From Paracoccus aerius (lineage in GTDB: Bacteria > Pseudomonadota > Alphaproteobacteria > Rhodobacterales > Rhodobacteraceae), in the NCBI RefSeq assembly GCF_014656455.1, contig NZ_BNCL01000002.1:1-64000 (forward strand): a stretch of 64,000 nucleotides of DNA, written 5' to 3'. The notes under the pieces were generated by a model that was not told where the DNA came from, ran no database searches, and worked only from the letters and a program-made list of their open reading frames with translations. Of the stretch, positions 27,254 through 36,812 are shown piece after piece (the stretch's first letter is position 1; each line of letters begins with the position of its first letter). The position numbers and the translations under genes were made by a program.

Positions 27254-27628
27254 TCAGGTCAGGGCCGGAGGTCCGCGCTTGGGGAAGGCGGGATCACGGG
27301 CGCGCCCCTCGGCCCGGCGGATCTGGGGCAGGACGATGCGGGCCATGATTTGCTGGTCGGCATCCGTCAAGGAAGCCGTCACCTCGTGCAGCCCGGTCGG
27401 TGCCGTCAGGTTGCACAGCGGGCAATGCCCGTCGCCATGGTCACCATGGCCCGCACCGTGATCCTCGCACAGGATGTCTTCCAGGCCGACGCCGGCCATT
27501 ACCCAGGCCTGAAGCCGCAGGTCCATCTCGGTCGGGACGGGGCGTGCCGTCATGCCTGTGGCCATGGCAAGCGCCAGCAAGGCCAGAAAGGCCAGGCCGA
27601 GGATCCGGGGTGAACGCTTGCGCCGCAT
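27254..27628 (-). CDS. small exported His/Cys-rich protein (DUF2946-like)
   Basis: 124 residues. An Arg/Lys start plus hydrophobic helix (ILGLAFLALLALAMATGM) forms a signal peptide or membrane anchor. The middle contains CEDHGAGHGDHGDGHCPLCN: six or so His with a CPLC pair, probably metal binding. The CPLC and the overall layout resemble DUF2946 proteins, which lie near copper and TonB-receptor genes; I treat this as a likeness, not a firm assignment. Upstream of the PepSY protein, which carries a similar His motif. Start at 27628 chosen for the signal peptide. Confidence 0.65.
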   Translation of the reverse strand: MRRKRSPRILGLAFLALLALAMATGMTARPVPTEMDLRLQAWVMAGVGLEDILCEDHGAGHGDHGDGHCPLCNLTAPTGLHEVTASLTDADQQIMARIVLPQIRRAEGRARDPAFPKRGPPALT

Positions 27629-27684
27629 GACCGGGCGATGCCAGATCCCGCGCCCGCCGCGCAAGGGTCAAGTTGCCGCAAGCC

Positions 27685-28134
27685 TTATCGCTTGCGTTCC
27701 CAGCGGCCGGATTCCTCGGACCAGTATTCGGCCTCGACCCCGGCGCCGGTCAGGCTGCGCCACTGGTCGCGGGCGCGCGCCGTGGCCGCCGCGTCGCCTC
27801 CGTCGAAGATGATGCAGGTGCGGGTCAGGGCCTGGCATTCGGCGGGCGCGACCTCGGACCCGTCAAGCGCCATCAGGCAGGCGGGGCCGTTGGCGGCCGC
27901 CTGCCCCGCCACCGTCAGCAGGACAGGCTGGCGCGCGTCATGTGGCCCGCCCGCCAGCCCGTGCGGCAGGAAACCGTCGCCCTGCCACAGGTGCAGATCC
28001 AGCCGCTCCATCCGGGCGGGATCGGTGCCGCGCAGTTCCACCTGCCAGCCCGCCGCCAGCGACTTGCCGATCAGCACCGGCAACAGGCTTTCGGCGGGCG
28101 AGCGGGTCAGGTGATAGAACAGCGCGTTGCCCAT
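27685..28134 (-). CDS. holC: DNA polymerase III subunit chi
   Basis: 149 residues. Binds SSB and the psi subunit or clamp loader at the replication fork. NALFYHLTRSPAESLLPVLIGKSLAAGW, the LWQGDGFLPHG segment, QPVLLT and the C-terminal WRSLTGAGVEAEYWSEESGRW are typical of alphaproteobacterial HolC. Five bases downstream of pepA, a pairing (pepA-holC) conserved across proteobacteria. Confidence 0.93.
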   Translation of the reverse strand: MGNALFYHLTRSPAESLLPVLIGKSLAAGWQVELRGTDPARMERLDLHLWQGDGFLPHGLAGGPHDARQPVLLTVAGQAAANGPACLMALDGSEVAPAECQALTRTCIIFDGGDAAATARARDQWRSLTGAGVEAEYWSEESGRWERKR

Positions 28135-28139
28135 CGGGC

Positions 28140-29720
28140 CTACTTCGCCTCGTAGGTGTCGCGGATCAGGCGGTCCAGCGTCATGACCCCCCAGCCCGTC
28201 GCGCCCTTCGGGGCAAGGTCCGTCGCCCCCGGCGGCAGGGCCACGCCCGCGATGTCGATATGCGCCCAGGGCGTGCCCTTGCGGATGAAGCGCTGCAGGA
28301 ACTGCGCTGCGGTGATCGATCCCGCCGCGCGGCCGCCCGTGTTCTTCATGTCCGCCAGGCGCGACTTGATGAGGTTGTCATAGGGCTGGCCCAGGGGCAG
28401 GCGCCACGCACCCTCTCCCTCGGCCCGCGCGGCGGCCAGGATGTTGTCGGCAAGCGCGTCGTCGTTCGAAAAGACGCCCGCATTGTCATGCCCAAGCGCA
28501 ATGATGACGGCGCCGGTCAGCGTCGCGAGGTCGATCACGGCGGACGGGTCGAAGCGGGTCTGCGCGTACCACATGACATCGGCCAGGACCAGGCGCCCTT
28601 CGGCATCGGTATTGATGACCTCGATCGTGTCGCCCTTCATAGACCGCACGATGTCGCCGGGACGCTGGGCCTTGCCGTCGGGCATGTTTTCCACAAGGCC
28701 CACCAGCCCCACGACATTCGCCTTGGCCCGGCGCAGGGCCAGGGTGCGCATCACGCCCGCGACGACGCCCGCGCCGCCCATGTCCATCGTCATCTCCTCC
28801 ATGCCCGCCGCGGGCTTGATCGAGATGCCGCCGGTGTCGAAGACCACGCCCTTGCCGACCAGGGCCAGGGGCGCCTCGTCCCCGCCGCCGTTCCAGTGCA
28901 TCACCACGACCTTTGACGGGCTTTCCGACCCCTGCCCCACGCCCAGCAGCGCGCGCATGCCCAGTTCGGCAAGCTGGTCTTCCTCCAGCACCTCGACGGT
29001 CAGGCCGATCTCCTCCATCGCCTTCAGGCGGTCTGCGAAATCGCTGGTGGTCAGGACATTGGCCGGTTCGTTGACCAGATCACGGGTGAAGAAGACGCCC
29101 TCGGCCACGGCGGCGGCGGCCTGCGCGGTCTTGGCCAGGACCTCGGGATTGTCCGCCATGAAGGTCACGCGCGCCTTTTCGCTGACCGGCGCGTCGGGGG
29201 ATTCGGGCGCGCTGTCGGCCTGGGCATCGGCCAGCACGGCGTTTTCAGGTTCATGCGTAACGCTTTGCGGGATCGGGTCGGCGCCTGCCTCTCCGTCGCC
29301 CTCGACCGGCTTGGTCTGGTAGACCGAGAAGTCATAGCCGCGCAGCGCGATGCCAAGCGCGATCTCGTTGGCGAGCGGATGCCCGCCCGCCAGGACCAGC
29401 GTATGTGTCTTGCCAAGCTTTGCACCGATGGCCGCGCCTGCCTTGCGGGCCTGGGCCACGCTGGCATCATCAGGCAGCGCCACCAGGGTCAGCGCTTCGG
29501 CCTCCATGCCCGCGGGGAAAGCCAGTTCCAGGGCGGCGCCGGGCTTCAGCCCCTTACCGGCCTTCGATTCCATCGCGCGACGCACGGCCTGTTGCGCGGG
29601 ATCGGGCAGGCCGGACGGCAGGTCGGCCCCTGGTGTCACGATCATCGCCACCCGCCCCTCGTGGCTGGCCAGCCGGTCGGTGGCGATTTCGGTGAAGGTG
29701 ATCTCGACAGGCTGGGTCAT
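28140..29720 (-). CDS. pepA: leucyl aminopeptidase (M17)
   Basis: 526 residues. Di-metal exopeptidase, normally hexameric. N-terminal regulatory domain (1-150), an acidic Ala/Pro/Asp/Glu linker around 165-190 (EPENAVLADAQADSAPESPD), then the catalytic domain with GKGVVFDTGGISIKPAAGM (Lys, Asp ligands), the signature NTDAEGRL and TGAVIIALG. All metal ligands are present. The linker makes it somewhat longer than the family's usual 480-500 residues. ATG 29720 begins MTQPVEITF. Divergent from lptF. Confidence 0.96.
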   Translation of the reverse strand: MTQPVEITFTEIATDRLASHEGRVAMIVTPGADLPSGLPDPAQQAVRRAMESKAGKGLKPGAALELAFPAGMEAEALTLVALPDDASVAQARKAGAAIGAKLGKTHTLVLAGGHPLANEIALGIALRGYDFSVYQTKPVEGDGEAGADPIPQSVTHEPENAVLADAQADSAPESPDAPVSEKARVTFMADNPEVLAKTAQAAAAVAEGVFFTRDLVNEPANVLTTSDFADRLKAMEEIGLTVEVLEEDQLAELGMRALLGVGQGSESPSKVVVMHWNGGGDEAPLALVGKGVVFDTGGISIKPAAGMEEMTMDMGGAGVVAGVMRTLALRRAKANVVGLVGLVENMPDGKAQRPGDIVRSMKGDTIEVINTDAEGRLVLADVMWYAQTRFDPSAVIDLATLTGAVIIALGHDNAGVFSNDDALADNILAAARAEGEGAWRLPLGQPYDNLIKSRLADMKNTGGRAAGSITAAQFLQRFIRKGTPWAHIDIAGVALPPGATDLAPKGATGWGVMTLDRLIRDTYEAK

Positions 29721-29841
29721 CGCGCGCTCCTCATCTTTCGCGGAGGGCAGCCTAGACCCGCCGCGCACCCTTTTCCAGAGCCGCCCTTGCCGCTAAGCAA
29801 GACGTGACCGAAGCCGCCCGCCCAAGGACATCCCCCGCCCC

Positions 29842-30972
29842 ATGCCCCGGATCGACCGATACATCCTTGGCCAGATGCTGACCCTGTTCGGGTTCTTCGC
29901 ACTGGTGCTGGTGTCGGTCTACTGGATCAACCGCGCCGTCAGCCTGTTCGACGACCTTCTGAGCGACGGGCAGACGGCCCTGGTAGTGCTGGAATTCACC
30001 GCGCTGACCCTGCCCCTGGTGATCTCGGTCGTGCTGCCTGTCGCGGCCTTCGCGGCCACGGCCTATGGCACGAACCGCATGGCCGGCGAATCCGAGCTGG
30101 TGGCGATGCAGGCGGCGGGCCTGTCGCCCTGGCGGCTGGCGCGGCCGGTCTTGGTCTTCGGGGTCTTCGTGGGGCTGATGGTCGCCGTGCTGGTCCATGG
30201 GCTGGTGCCCCTGGCACGCGCGCGCCTTGCCGACCGCCAGGCGGAACTGGCCCAGGACGTGACCGAGCAGTTCCTGCGCCCCGGCAGCTTCCAGTATCCC
30301 GCCGACGGGATCACCCTGTTCATCCGCGACATCGCCACCGACGGCCGCCTGCTGGATCTGTTCATCGAAGATGCGCGCGACCCCGCCAACCAGACCATCT
30401 ACACCTCCGAGGAGGCGCTTGTGGTCCGCGCAGAAAACGGCCCGGTGCTGATCCTGCTGCGCGGCATGTCGCAGAACCTGCGGCAGAACGGCGACCGACA
30501 GGCCCTTGCCGTCACGCGCTTCCAGGAATTCAGCTATGACATCGGGGCCATGCTGACGGGCGGGGGGCGAAGGGGGCGCGACCTGCGCGATTACGGCACG
30601 CTGCGGCTGCTGGACCCGGACGCGGACTTGCTGTCCGCGACCGGCGCCACCGCCCCCGACGCCCGGCGCGAGGCGCATGAGCGCATTGCCCAGCCGCTCT
30701 TGTCCCCGGTTGCGGCGATGATCGGCTTTGCGACGCTGCTGATCGGCGGCTATTCGCGCTTCGGCGTCTGGCGCCAGGTCTTCTGGGCGATCCTGGGACT
30801 GCTTGTCGTGCAGTTCCTGTCCAATGCCGCCGCCAACCAGACCGGGCGCGACCCGTCGCTTTGGCCGCTCGTTTACCTGCCCGCGCTGATCGGCGCGATG
30901 CTGTGCTGCGGGCTTTTGTGGTGGGCGGGCAAGCCGCGGCGGTTGAAGCACCGAACGGGGGCTGCGGCATGA
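29842..30972 (+). CDS. lptF: LPS export ABC transporter permease LptF
   Basis: 376 residues, YjgP/YjgQ family. Part of the LptB2FG engine that extracts LPS from the inner membrane. Six membrane helices in two groups of three (from LTLFGFFALVLVSVYWINRA; to LPALIGAMLCCGLLWWAG) around a periplasmic jellyroll-like domain (about 130-260). ESELVAMQAAGLSPWRLARP is the coupling helix typical of the family. Overlaps lptG by 4 bases. Confidence 0.95.
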   Translation: MPRIDRYILGQMLTLFGFFALVLVSVYWINRAVSLFDDLLSDGQTALVVLEFTALTLPLVISVVLPVAAFAATAYGTNRMAGESELVAMQAAGLSPWRLARPVLVFGVFVGLMVAVLVHGLVPLARARLADRQAELAQDVTEQFLRPGSFQYPADGITLFIRDIATDGRLLDLFIEDARDPANQTIYTSEEALVVRAENGPVLILLRGMSQNLRQNGDRQALAVTRFQEFSYDIGAMLTGGGRRGRDLRDYGTLRLLDPDADLLSATGATAPDARREAHERIAQPLLSPVAAMIGFATLLIGGYSRFGVWRQVFWAILGLLVVQFLSNAAANQTGRDPSLWPLVYLPALIGAMLCCGLLWWAGKPRRLKHRTGAAA

Positions 30973-32078
30973 TCCTGGCCAGCTATGTCGCGCGGCGCTT
31001 TCTGCGGTCCTTCCTGACGGTGGCAGGGGTGTTCCTGCTGATCCTGCTGCTGATCGACATGATCGAGATGATCCGCCGCTTTTCCGACGACAATATCGGC
31101 CTGGCGGGTGCCCTGGGGCTGGCGGCGCTGAACATCGCTTCCAGCTTTTATTCGATCCTTCCGCTTCTGACCGTGCTGGCCGGGATCGCGCTGTTCCTGA
31201 ACCTGGCCCGCACGTCCGAAATGGTTGCGATCCGTGCGTCCGGCCGGTCTGCCCTGAAGGTCGTGACCGCCCCTGCCGTGACCGCCGCTCTGGCCGGCTG
31301 CCTGACCGTCGCGCTGCTGAACCCCCTGGTGGCCGTGACAGGCGCGCGCTTTGACGAGGCGGTCGCCCGGATCGAAAGCGACAGCCGCCAGACAGTTTCG
31401 GTGGGCGACAGCGCGGTCTGGCTGCGCCAGGCCGTCATCGAGGGGTCCGAGGAATCGGGCCAGATCGTCATCCGCGCCCGCCGCGCCAGCCCCGACGCCA
31501 CCACGCTTTACGACGCGACCTTCATGGTCTTCGATGCTGCCCGCGGCCCCGTCCGCCGGATCGAGGCGCGCGAGGCCCGGCTGCTGCCCGGCAAATGGGA
31601 ACTGCGCGACCTGCGCGACTATCCCCTGACCGAGCCCAATCCCCAGGCTGCCGCAATCTCGGCCCCGCAGATGGAACTAGCCTCGGACCTGACTGCGCAG
31701 CGCATCCGCGAAGGCTTCGGCCGCCCCGAGGCGGTGCCAGTCTGGCAACTTCCCGGCTTCATCGCGGGGCTGGAACGCGCGGGCTTCTCGGCCGCGCGCC
31801 ACAAGGTCTGGCTGCAGATGGAACTGGCCCGGCCCTTCCTGATGGGGGCGATGGTGCTGGTCGCCGCGGCCTTCACCATGCAGCATGTCCGCGGCCGCAG
31901 TACCGGAACCGCGGTGCTGCTGGCCTTCGGCGCGGGGATCGGGCTGTTCTTTCTGCGCAATCTCGCGCAGGTTCTGGGCGACAACGGCCAGGTGCCGCCG
32001 CTTCTGGCCGGATGGACGCCCCCCCTGGTCGGCGGGCTTCTGGCCATGGCGCTGATCCTTGCGCGGGAGGACGGATGA
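30969..32078 (+). CDS. lptG: LPS export ABC transporter permease LptG
   Basis: 369 residues, partner of LptF. ILASYVARRFLRSFLTVAGVF at the start, TSEMVAIRASGRSALKVV as the coupling helix, a periplasmic domain, and C-terminal helices including GTAVLLAFGAGIGLFFLRNLAQVLG. Same two-times-three helix plan as LptF. Overlaps lptD by 4 bases. Confidence 0.95.
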   Translation: MILASYVARRFLRSFLTVAGVFLLILLLIDMIEMIRRFSDDNIGLAGALGLAALNIASSFYSILPLLTVLAGIALFLNLARTSEMVAIRASGRSALKVVTAPAVTAALAGCLTVALLNPLVAVTGARFDEAVARIESDSRQTVSVGDSAVWLRQAVIEGSEESGQIVIRARRASPDATTLYDATFMVFDAARGPVRRIEAREARLLPGKWELRDLRDYPLTEPNPQAAAISAPQMELASDLTAQRIREGFGRPEAVPVWQLPGFIAGLERAGFSAARHKVWLQMELARPFLMGAMVLVAAAFTMQHVRGRSTGTAVLLAFGAGIGLFFLRNLAQVLGDNGQVPPLLAGWTPPLVGGLLAMALILAREDG

Positions 32079-34441
32079 CACGGCGCGTGCTGAAAGCCTG
32101 TAGACTGGGACTGGGATTGGCCATTCTGCCCGGCCTGGCCCTTGCGCAGACCATGCTGCCGCAGGATCCGGGCCTGGGCGCGGGCGGCATGGGCGGAACC
32201 AGCCCCTTGTGGAGCGACGAGGCAGCCCTTGCCCCCACCGCCACTCCGCTGGGCAATGAGGTCCTGGGCGACCGGACCCCTGGCGCCGCTGCCTTGAAGG
32301 CGGTGGATCCCGATGCCGACGTGACCCTGCCCGGCCGCGATCCCGGCGGGACACAGGACGATGCGGCGACGGTGCTGGCCGACAGCATGGTCCTGCAGGG
32401 CGACCGCACGCTGATCGCGGCGGGCGGCGTGGTGGTCTGGTACCAGGGCGCCCGGCTGGTCGCGTCGCGCATCGTCGTCGACGGCGCCTCGGGCAACCTG
32501 ACGATCGAGGGGCCGATCCACCTGTCCCGCCCCGGCGCCGCCGATCCCGAGGAGGAGGCCGTGCTGGTGGCCGATTCGGGCCAGCTTGACCGCGAATTGC
32601 AGGACGGCATCATCCGCGGCGCACGGCTGGTCCTGGCCCGCGAATTGCAGCTTGCCGCGACCGAACTGACGCGGACCGGCAACGGCCGGATGACGAACCT
32701 GCGCAACGTGGTCGCGTCCTCCTGCCAGATTTGCGCCAGCGACCCCACGCCCCTTTGGGAAATCCGCGCCCGCGCCATCACCCATGACGCCGAAACCCGG
32801 CTGATCACCTTTGACCACCCGCAGTTCCGCGCCCTGGGCATCCCGCTGGCCGCAGCACCATTCGCCCTGACAGCGCCCGATCCCACTGTGGAACGGCGCA
32901 CCGGCTTTCTGCGGCCCGAGTTCCGGACCACCTCGGGCCTGGGATTCGGGGTGAAGCTGCCGTATTTCGTGACGCTGGGCGATCATGCCGACGTGACGGT
33001 GACGCCCTATGTTTCGGCCAGCCGGACGCGGACGCTTGAACTGCGCTATCGGCAGGCCTGGTCGAACGCCGTGACGGAATGGAACGGCGCCATCACCCGC
33101 GACGACATCCGCCCGGGCGAGACGCGGGGCTATGTCTTCGGCAATGCCCTTGTGGACCTGCCTCGCGGCTATCGGCTGGGCGTGCAGCTTCAGGCGGCTT
33201 CCGACCGGGGCTATCTGCTGGACTACGACATCACCGAGGCCGACCGGCTGTGGAGCGGCTTCACGCTTGAACGCATCACACGCGACAAGCTGTTCTTCGG
33301 GCGGGTCGGCAACTATCACTCGCTGCGCGACGACGAGGACAACAGCACCTCTCCCGCGCAGGTGGCCGACGTGATCTGGCAGCGGCGCTTCACCCCCGAT
33401 TACATCGGCGGGCAGGGGCTTCTGGAATGGTCGATCCATGCCCATCGCCGTCCGTCCGACCAGGACGAACTGGGCCGTGACATGGCCCGCGCCTCGGTTG
33501 GCCTCAACTGGCGGCGCAGCGAGATCCTGCCGGGCGGCGTGGTGGGCGCGGCCCTTGCCGGGATCGACGCCGACATCTATCGCATCGCGCAGGACAGCCG
33601 CTTCGACGACGTGGTGACGCGCGCGGACCCGATGGTCGGTGTCGAGCTGCGCTGGCCGCTGATCGGCGGCAAGGGCGGCGTGACCCACCTGGTCGAGCCC
33701 GTGGCCCAGATCCTTTATTCCCCTGCGGGCGACGACGACGATATCCCGAACGAGGACAGCCGCCTGATCGAGTTCGACGAAGGCAACCTGTTCTCGGAAA
33801 GCCGTTTCCCCGGTTGGGACGCCCGCGAAGGTGGCCTGCGCGCTAATCTGGGGGTGACCTGGACCAGGCTGGACCCGACCGGCTGGTCGCTGGCCCTGAC
33901 CGGTGGCCGCGTGCTGAGGGCCGATCCGGAACGCGCCTTCCCCGATGGCTCGTCCTTGTCGGGAACAAGTTCCGATTGGCTGGTGGCGGCGCAATACGAC
34001 AGCGGCAACGGGCTTGCCATCGCCAACCGGGCGCTGTTCGACGACGGCTTCGACATCTCGCGCAACGAATTGCGGTTGGGCTGGCTGCGCAATGACCTGC
34101 AACTCTCGGCGGGGCATTTGTGGCTGGACGGCGACGTGGCCGAAACCGAGCGTGCCGATATCAGCGAACTGGTCGCCAATGTCGGCTGGCAGATCCGCGA
34201 GGGCTGGTGGGGCACGGCTGAAACCCGCTATGACTTCAACGCCGACCAGGCGCAGCGCGCGTCCCTGGACCTGACCTATCGCAACGAATGCCTGACGGTG
34301 GACATGGGCGTGTCGCGGCGCTTTACCAGTTCGGACAGCGTGCGGCCGGAAACCAGCATCGGGCTGTCGGTCCGGCTGGGTGGCTTCGGCGCCTCGGAAG
34401 ACTTGCCGGGCACGGTGGCGCGCCGGTCCTGCATGCGCTAA
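32075..34441 (+). CDS. lptD: LPS assembly outer-membrane protein LptD
   Basis: 788 residues. Signal peptide MTRRVLKACRLGLGLAILPG then LALAQ. An OstA-like periplasmic domain (ADSMVLQGDRTLIAAGGVVVW, about 110-230) is followed by a 26-strand beta-barrel ending in VRLGGF. Cys pairs SSCQIC (N-terminal half), NECLTV and RRSCMR (C-terminus) could form the inter-domain disulfides known for LptD. The Pro-rich segment after the signal peptide is variable. Genes for chaperone SurA, needed for LptD folding, follow at 61 bases. Confidence 0.95.
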   Translation: MTRRVLKACRLGLGLAILPGLALAQTMLPQDPGLGAGGMGGTSPLWSDEAALAPTATPLGNEVLGDRTPGAAALKAVDPDADVTLPGRDPGGTQDDAATVLADSMVLQGDRTLIAAGGVVVWYQGARLVASRIVVDGASGNLTIEGPIHLSRPGAADPEEEAVLVADSGQLDRELQDGIIRGARLVLARELQLAATELTRTGNGRMTNLRNVVASSCQICASDPTPLWEIRARAITHDAETRLITFDHPQFRALGIPLAAAPFALTAPDPTVERRTGFLRPEFRTTSGLGFGVKLPYFVTLGDHADVTVTPYVSASRTRTLELRYRQAWSNAVTEWNGAITRDDIRPGETRGYVFGNALVDLPRGYRLGVQLQAASDRGYLLDYDITEADRLWSGFTLERITRDKLFFGRVGNYHSLRDDEDNSTSPAQVADVIWQRRFTPDYIGGQGLLEWSIHAHRRPSDQDELGRDMARASVGLNWRRSEILPGGVVGAALAGIDADIYRIAQDSRFDDVVTRADPMVGVELRWPLIGGKGGVTHLVEPVAQILYSPAGDDDDIPNEDSRLIEFDEGNLFSESRFPGWDAREGGLRANLGVTWTRLDPTGWSLALTGGRVLRADPERAFPDGSSLSGTSSDWLVAAQYDSGNGLAIANRALFDDGFDISRNELRLGWLRNDLQLSAGHLWLDGDVAETERADISELVANVGWQIREGWWGTAETRYDFNADQAQRASLDLTYRNECLTVDMGVSRRFTSSDSVRPETSIGLSVRLGGFGASEDLPGTVARRSCMR

Positions 34442-34502
34442 TCTTCGCCAGCACATGATACGCCAACAAAAGACATGCCATAAAAGACACGGGGGCCAGC
34501 AG

Positions 34503-35768
34503 ATGCGGCAATTCCTTTCACGCCTTGCCTTGGCAGCGGCCCTGGCTGCGGCGCCCGCGCCGATCCTGGCGCAGAACCTGTTCGAGCCGGTGATCTATAT
34601 CAACAACGCCGCCATCACCCGCTACGAGGTCGACCAACGCCAGCGGTTCATGCAGATCCTGGGCGCCCCCGGCACAACGGCCGAGGAGGCCCAGCAGGCG
34701 CTGATCGACGACCGCCTGCGCAACCATGCCGCCCGCCAGCTTGGCATCGTGCCGACCGAGGAAGGGCTTCAGAACGGGCTTGAGGAATTCGCCAGCCGTG
34801 CCGGCCTGTCGGCGGCGGAATTCACCGCAGCCCTGGAAAATGCGGGGGTCGAGCCGCAGGCCTATCGCGATTTCGTCAGCGCGGGCCTTGTCTGGCGCTC
34901 GGTCATCCGCGAACGCGTGGTGCCCCGGATCAAGGTGTCCGACGCCGAGGTCGACCAGGAACTGCGCCGCGTGGTCGAAACCCCTATCCTGTCGCGGGTG
35001 CTGATCTCGGAACTGATCATCCCCGCCCCTCCGGGCCAGGAACAGCAGGCCCTGAACCTGGCAAGACAGATCGCAGGCGCGGGCTTGTCCTCCGACGAAT
35101 TCGAGGCCGCGGCCCGCCAATATTCGGCCGCCGATTCGGCGCAGGCCGGCGGACGGCTGGCCTGGGTGAACATTGACAACCTGCCGCCAAGCCTTCGCCC
35201 GGTCATCACCGCCCTGCAACCCGGCCAGACGACCCAGCCCCTGACAGTCGAGGGCGCGGTGGTCTTGTTCCACCTGCGCGACAGCCAGGGCACGCTGCGC
35301 CCCGGCGCCACGGAACAGGTGGTCGACTTTGCGACCCTGCGGCTGCCGACGGCCGCGGATGCCGCGACGCTGGGGGCCAGGACGCGCAGCTGCGACGACC
35401 TTTACGTCCAGGCAGGTGCCCAGGCGGGCCAGGTGCAGCGCCAGACCCTGCCGCAGGGGGCGATCCCGACCCTGGTCGCGCAACGCCTTGCGACGCTGGA
35501 CGCGGACGAGACAGGCGTGGTCGATTACGGCAATGCGGCCGATCTGGTGATGCTCTGCTCGCGTCAGCCTGCCCTGGTCGCGCAGATGGAAAACGACGTG
35601 GCCACCACTGCCCTGCCCGATGACGGGGTCGAGGATGCGGTGCCCGGCGGCGATGCCCTGCCCACGCGCGACGCCGTCCGCGACCAGATCTTCAACCGCA
35701 AGGCCAATGCCGCCGCCGATGCCTATCTGGCCGAGCTGCGCGCCGAAGCCCTGATCCGCCGCCCGTGA
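34503..35768 (+). CDS. surA: periplasmic chaperone/peptidyl-prolyl isomerase SurA
   Basis: 421 residues. Helps outer-membrane proteins such as LptD to fold. Signal peptide MRQFLSRLALAAALAAAPAP, cut near ILA-QN. SurA_N domain (INNAAITRYEVDQRQRFMQI, ALIDDRLRNHAA) and one recognisable parvulin domain (VLISELIIPAPPGQEQQALN to AVVLFHLRDS, about 175-270); a second parvulin domain, as in E. coli, is not clear. GTGA overlap with pdxA. Confidence 0.9.
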   Translation: MRQFLSRLALAAALAAAPAPILAQNLFEPVIYINNAAITRYEVDQRQRFMQILGAPGTTAEEAQQALIDDRLRNHAARQLGIVPTEEGLQNGLEEFASRAGLSAAEFTAALENAGVEPQAYRDFVSAGLVWRSVIRERVVPRIKVSDAEVDQELRRVVETPILSRVLISELIIPAPPGQEQQALNLARQIAGAGLSSDEFEAAARQYSAADSAQAGGRLAWVNIDNLPPSLRPVITALQPGQTTQPLTVEGAVVLFHLRDSQGTLRPGATEQVVDFATLRLPTAADAATLGARTRSCDDLYVQAGAQAGQVQRQTLPQGAIPTLVAQRLATLDADETGVVDYGNAADLVMLCSRQPALVAQMENDVATTALPDDGVEDAVPGGDALPTRDAVRDQIFNRKANAAADAYLAELRAEALIRRP

Positions 35769-36748
35769 GCCCAGGCCGCATCATCCTGACCTGCGGCGAA
35801 CCCGCAGGCATCGGTCCCGAACTTGCGCCGCTGGCCCTGGCCTCGGGCGTCGACTTCGCCTGGATGGGCGACCCGCGCCATCTGCCGGCCGGCACCGCCT
35901 TCACCGAAATCGCTGCGCCGGGGGATCCGGTGCCGCCGGGCAGGCTTCCGGTGCTGAGCCATGACTTCGCAGCAGCCGCGGTGCCCGGCCAGCCCGATCC
36001 TGCGAATGCGGCAAGCGTGATCGCCGTGATCGCCCGGGCCGCCGACCTGGTCATGCGGGACGAGGCCGCGGCCATCTGCACCCTTCCCATCAGCAAGCAG
36101 GCGCTGAAGGAAGGCGCTGGCTTCGCCTTTCCCGGCCATACAGAATATCTGGCCCATCTGGCCGCCGCCCGCCTGGGACAGGACGTGCCGGTCGCGATGA
36201 TGCTGGCCTCGACCACGGTGACGCCGCCGTGCCGGGTGGTGCCCGCGACCATCCACATCCCGCTGCAGGACGTCCCCGCCGCTCTGACGGGCGATCTGCT
36301 GGAACAGGCGATCCGCATCACCCATGCGGCGCTGATCCGCGACTTCGGCATCAGGGCGCCGCGCCTGGCCGTGGCGGGCCTCAACCCCCACGCAGGCGAA
36401 GGCGGCACGATCGGCAGGCAGGAAGCCAGCTGGATGATCCCCCTGCTTGACCGACTGCGGGCCGAGGGGCTTGATCTGGCCGGCCCCCTGCCCGCCGACA
36501 CGATGTTCCATGCCCCGGCCCGCGCTCGGTACGACGCCGCCGTCTGCGCCTATCACGACCAGGCGCTGATCCCGATCAAGACGCTGGACTTCGCGGGGGG
36601 CGTGAACGTGACGCTGGGCCTGCCCTTTATCCGCACCTCGCCCGACCACGGCACGGCCTTCGACATCGCGGGCAAGGGCATTGCGGACGCCGCCTCGACC
36701 ATCGCTGCCCTGCGCATGGCCCGCGACATGGCGGCGGCGCGGGCGTGA
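35765..36748 (+). CDS. pdxA: 4-hydroxythreonine-4-phosphate dehydrogenase
   Basis: 327 residues. NAD-dependent step of the DXP-dependent pyridoxal phosphate pathway. [17 protein letters not shown] at the N-terminus, [28 protein letters not shown], and [14 protein letters not shown] with [16 protein letters not shown] (metal ligands His, Asp) are diagnostic. GTG start inside the surA stop (GTGA). Terminated by the hairpin of an intergenic repeat 34 bases later. Confidence 0.96.
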   Translation: MSPGRIILTCGEPAGIGPELAPLALASGVDFAWMGDPRHLPAGTAFTEIAAPGDPVPPGRLPVLSHDFAAAAVPGQPDPANAASVIAVIARAADLVMRDEAAAICTLPISKQALKEGAGFAFPGHTEYLAHLAAARLGQDVPVAMMLASTTVTPPCRVVPATIHIPLQDVPAALTGDLLEQAIRITHAALIRDFGIRAPRLAVAGLNPHAGEGGTIGRQEASWMIPLLDRLRAEGLDLAGPLPADTMFHAPARARYDAAVCAYHDQALIPIKTLDFAGGVNVTLGLPFIRTSPDHGTAFDIAGKGIADAASTIAALRMARDMAAARA

Positions 36749-36754
36749 TGCCTC

Positions 36755-36807
36755 TTCTTCACACAAATGTCCCACGGGGGTCCGGGGGTGTGAAACCCCC
36801 GGCTTTT
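36755..36807 (+). repeat. intergenic hairpin repeat, copy A (also pdxA terminator)
   Basis: TTCTTC, then AAATGTCCCACGGGGGT, then a 7-bp stem CCGGGGG / CCCCCGG with loop TGTGAAA, then CTTTT. The same plan recurs at 40737 and 48891, and the left half at 10611. Here it lies between pdxA and rsmA and its stem plus T-run looks like a terminator. Confidence 0.7.
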
Positions 36808-36812
36808 CCACG

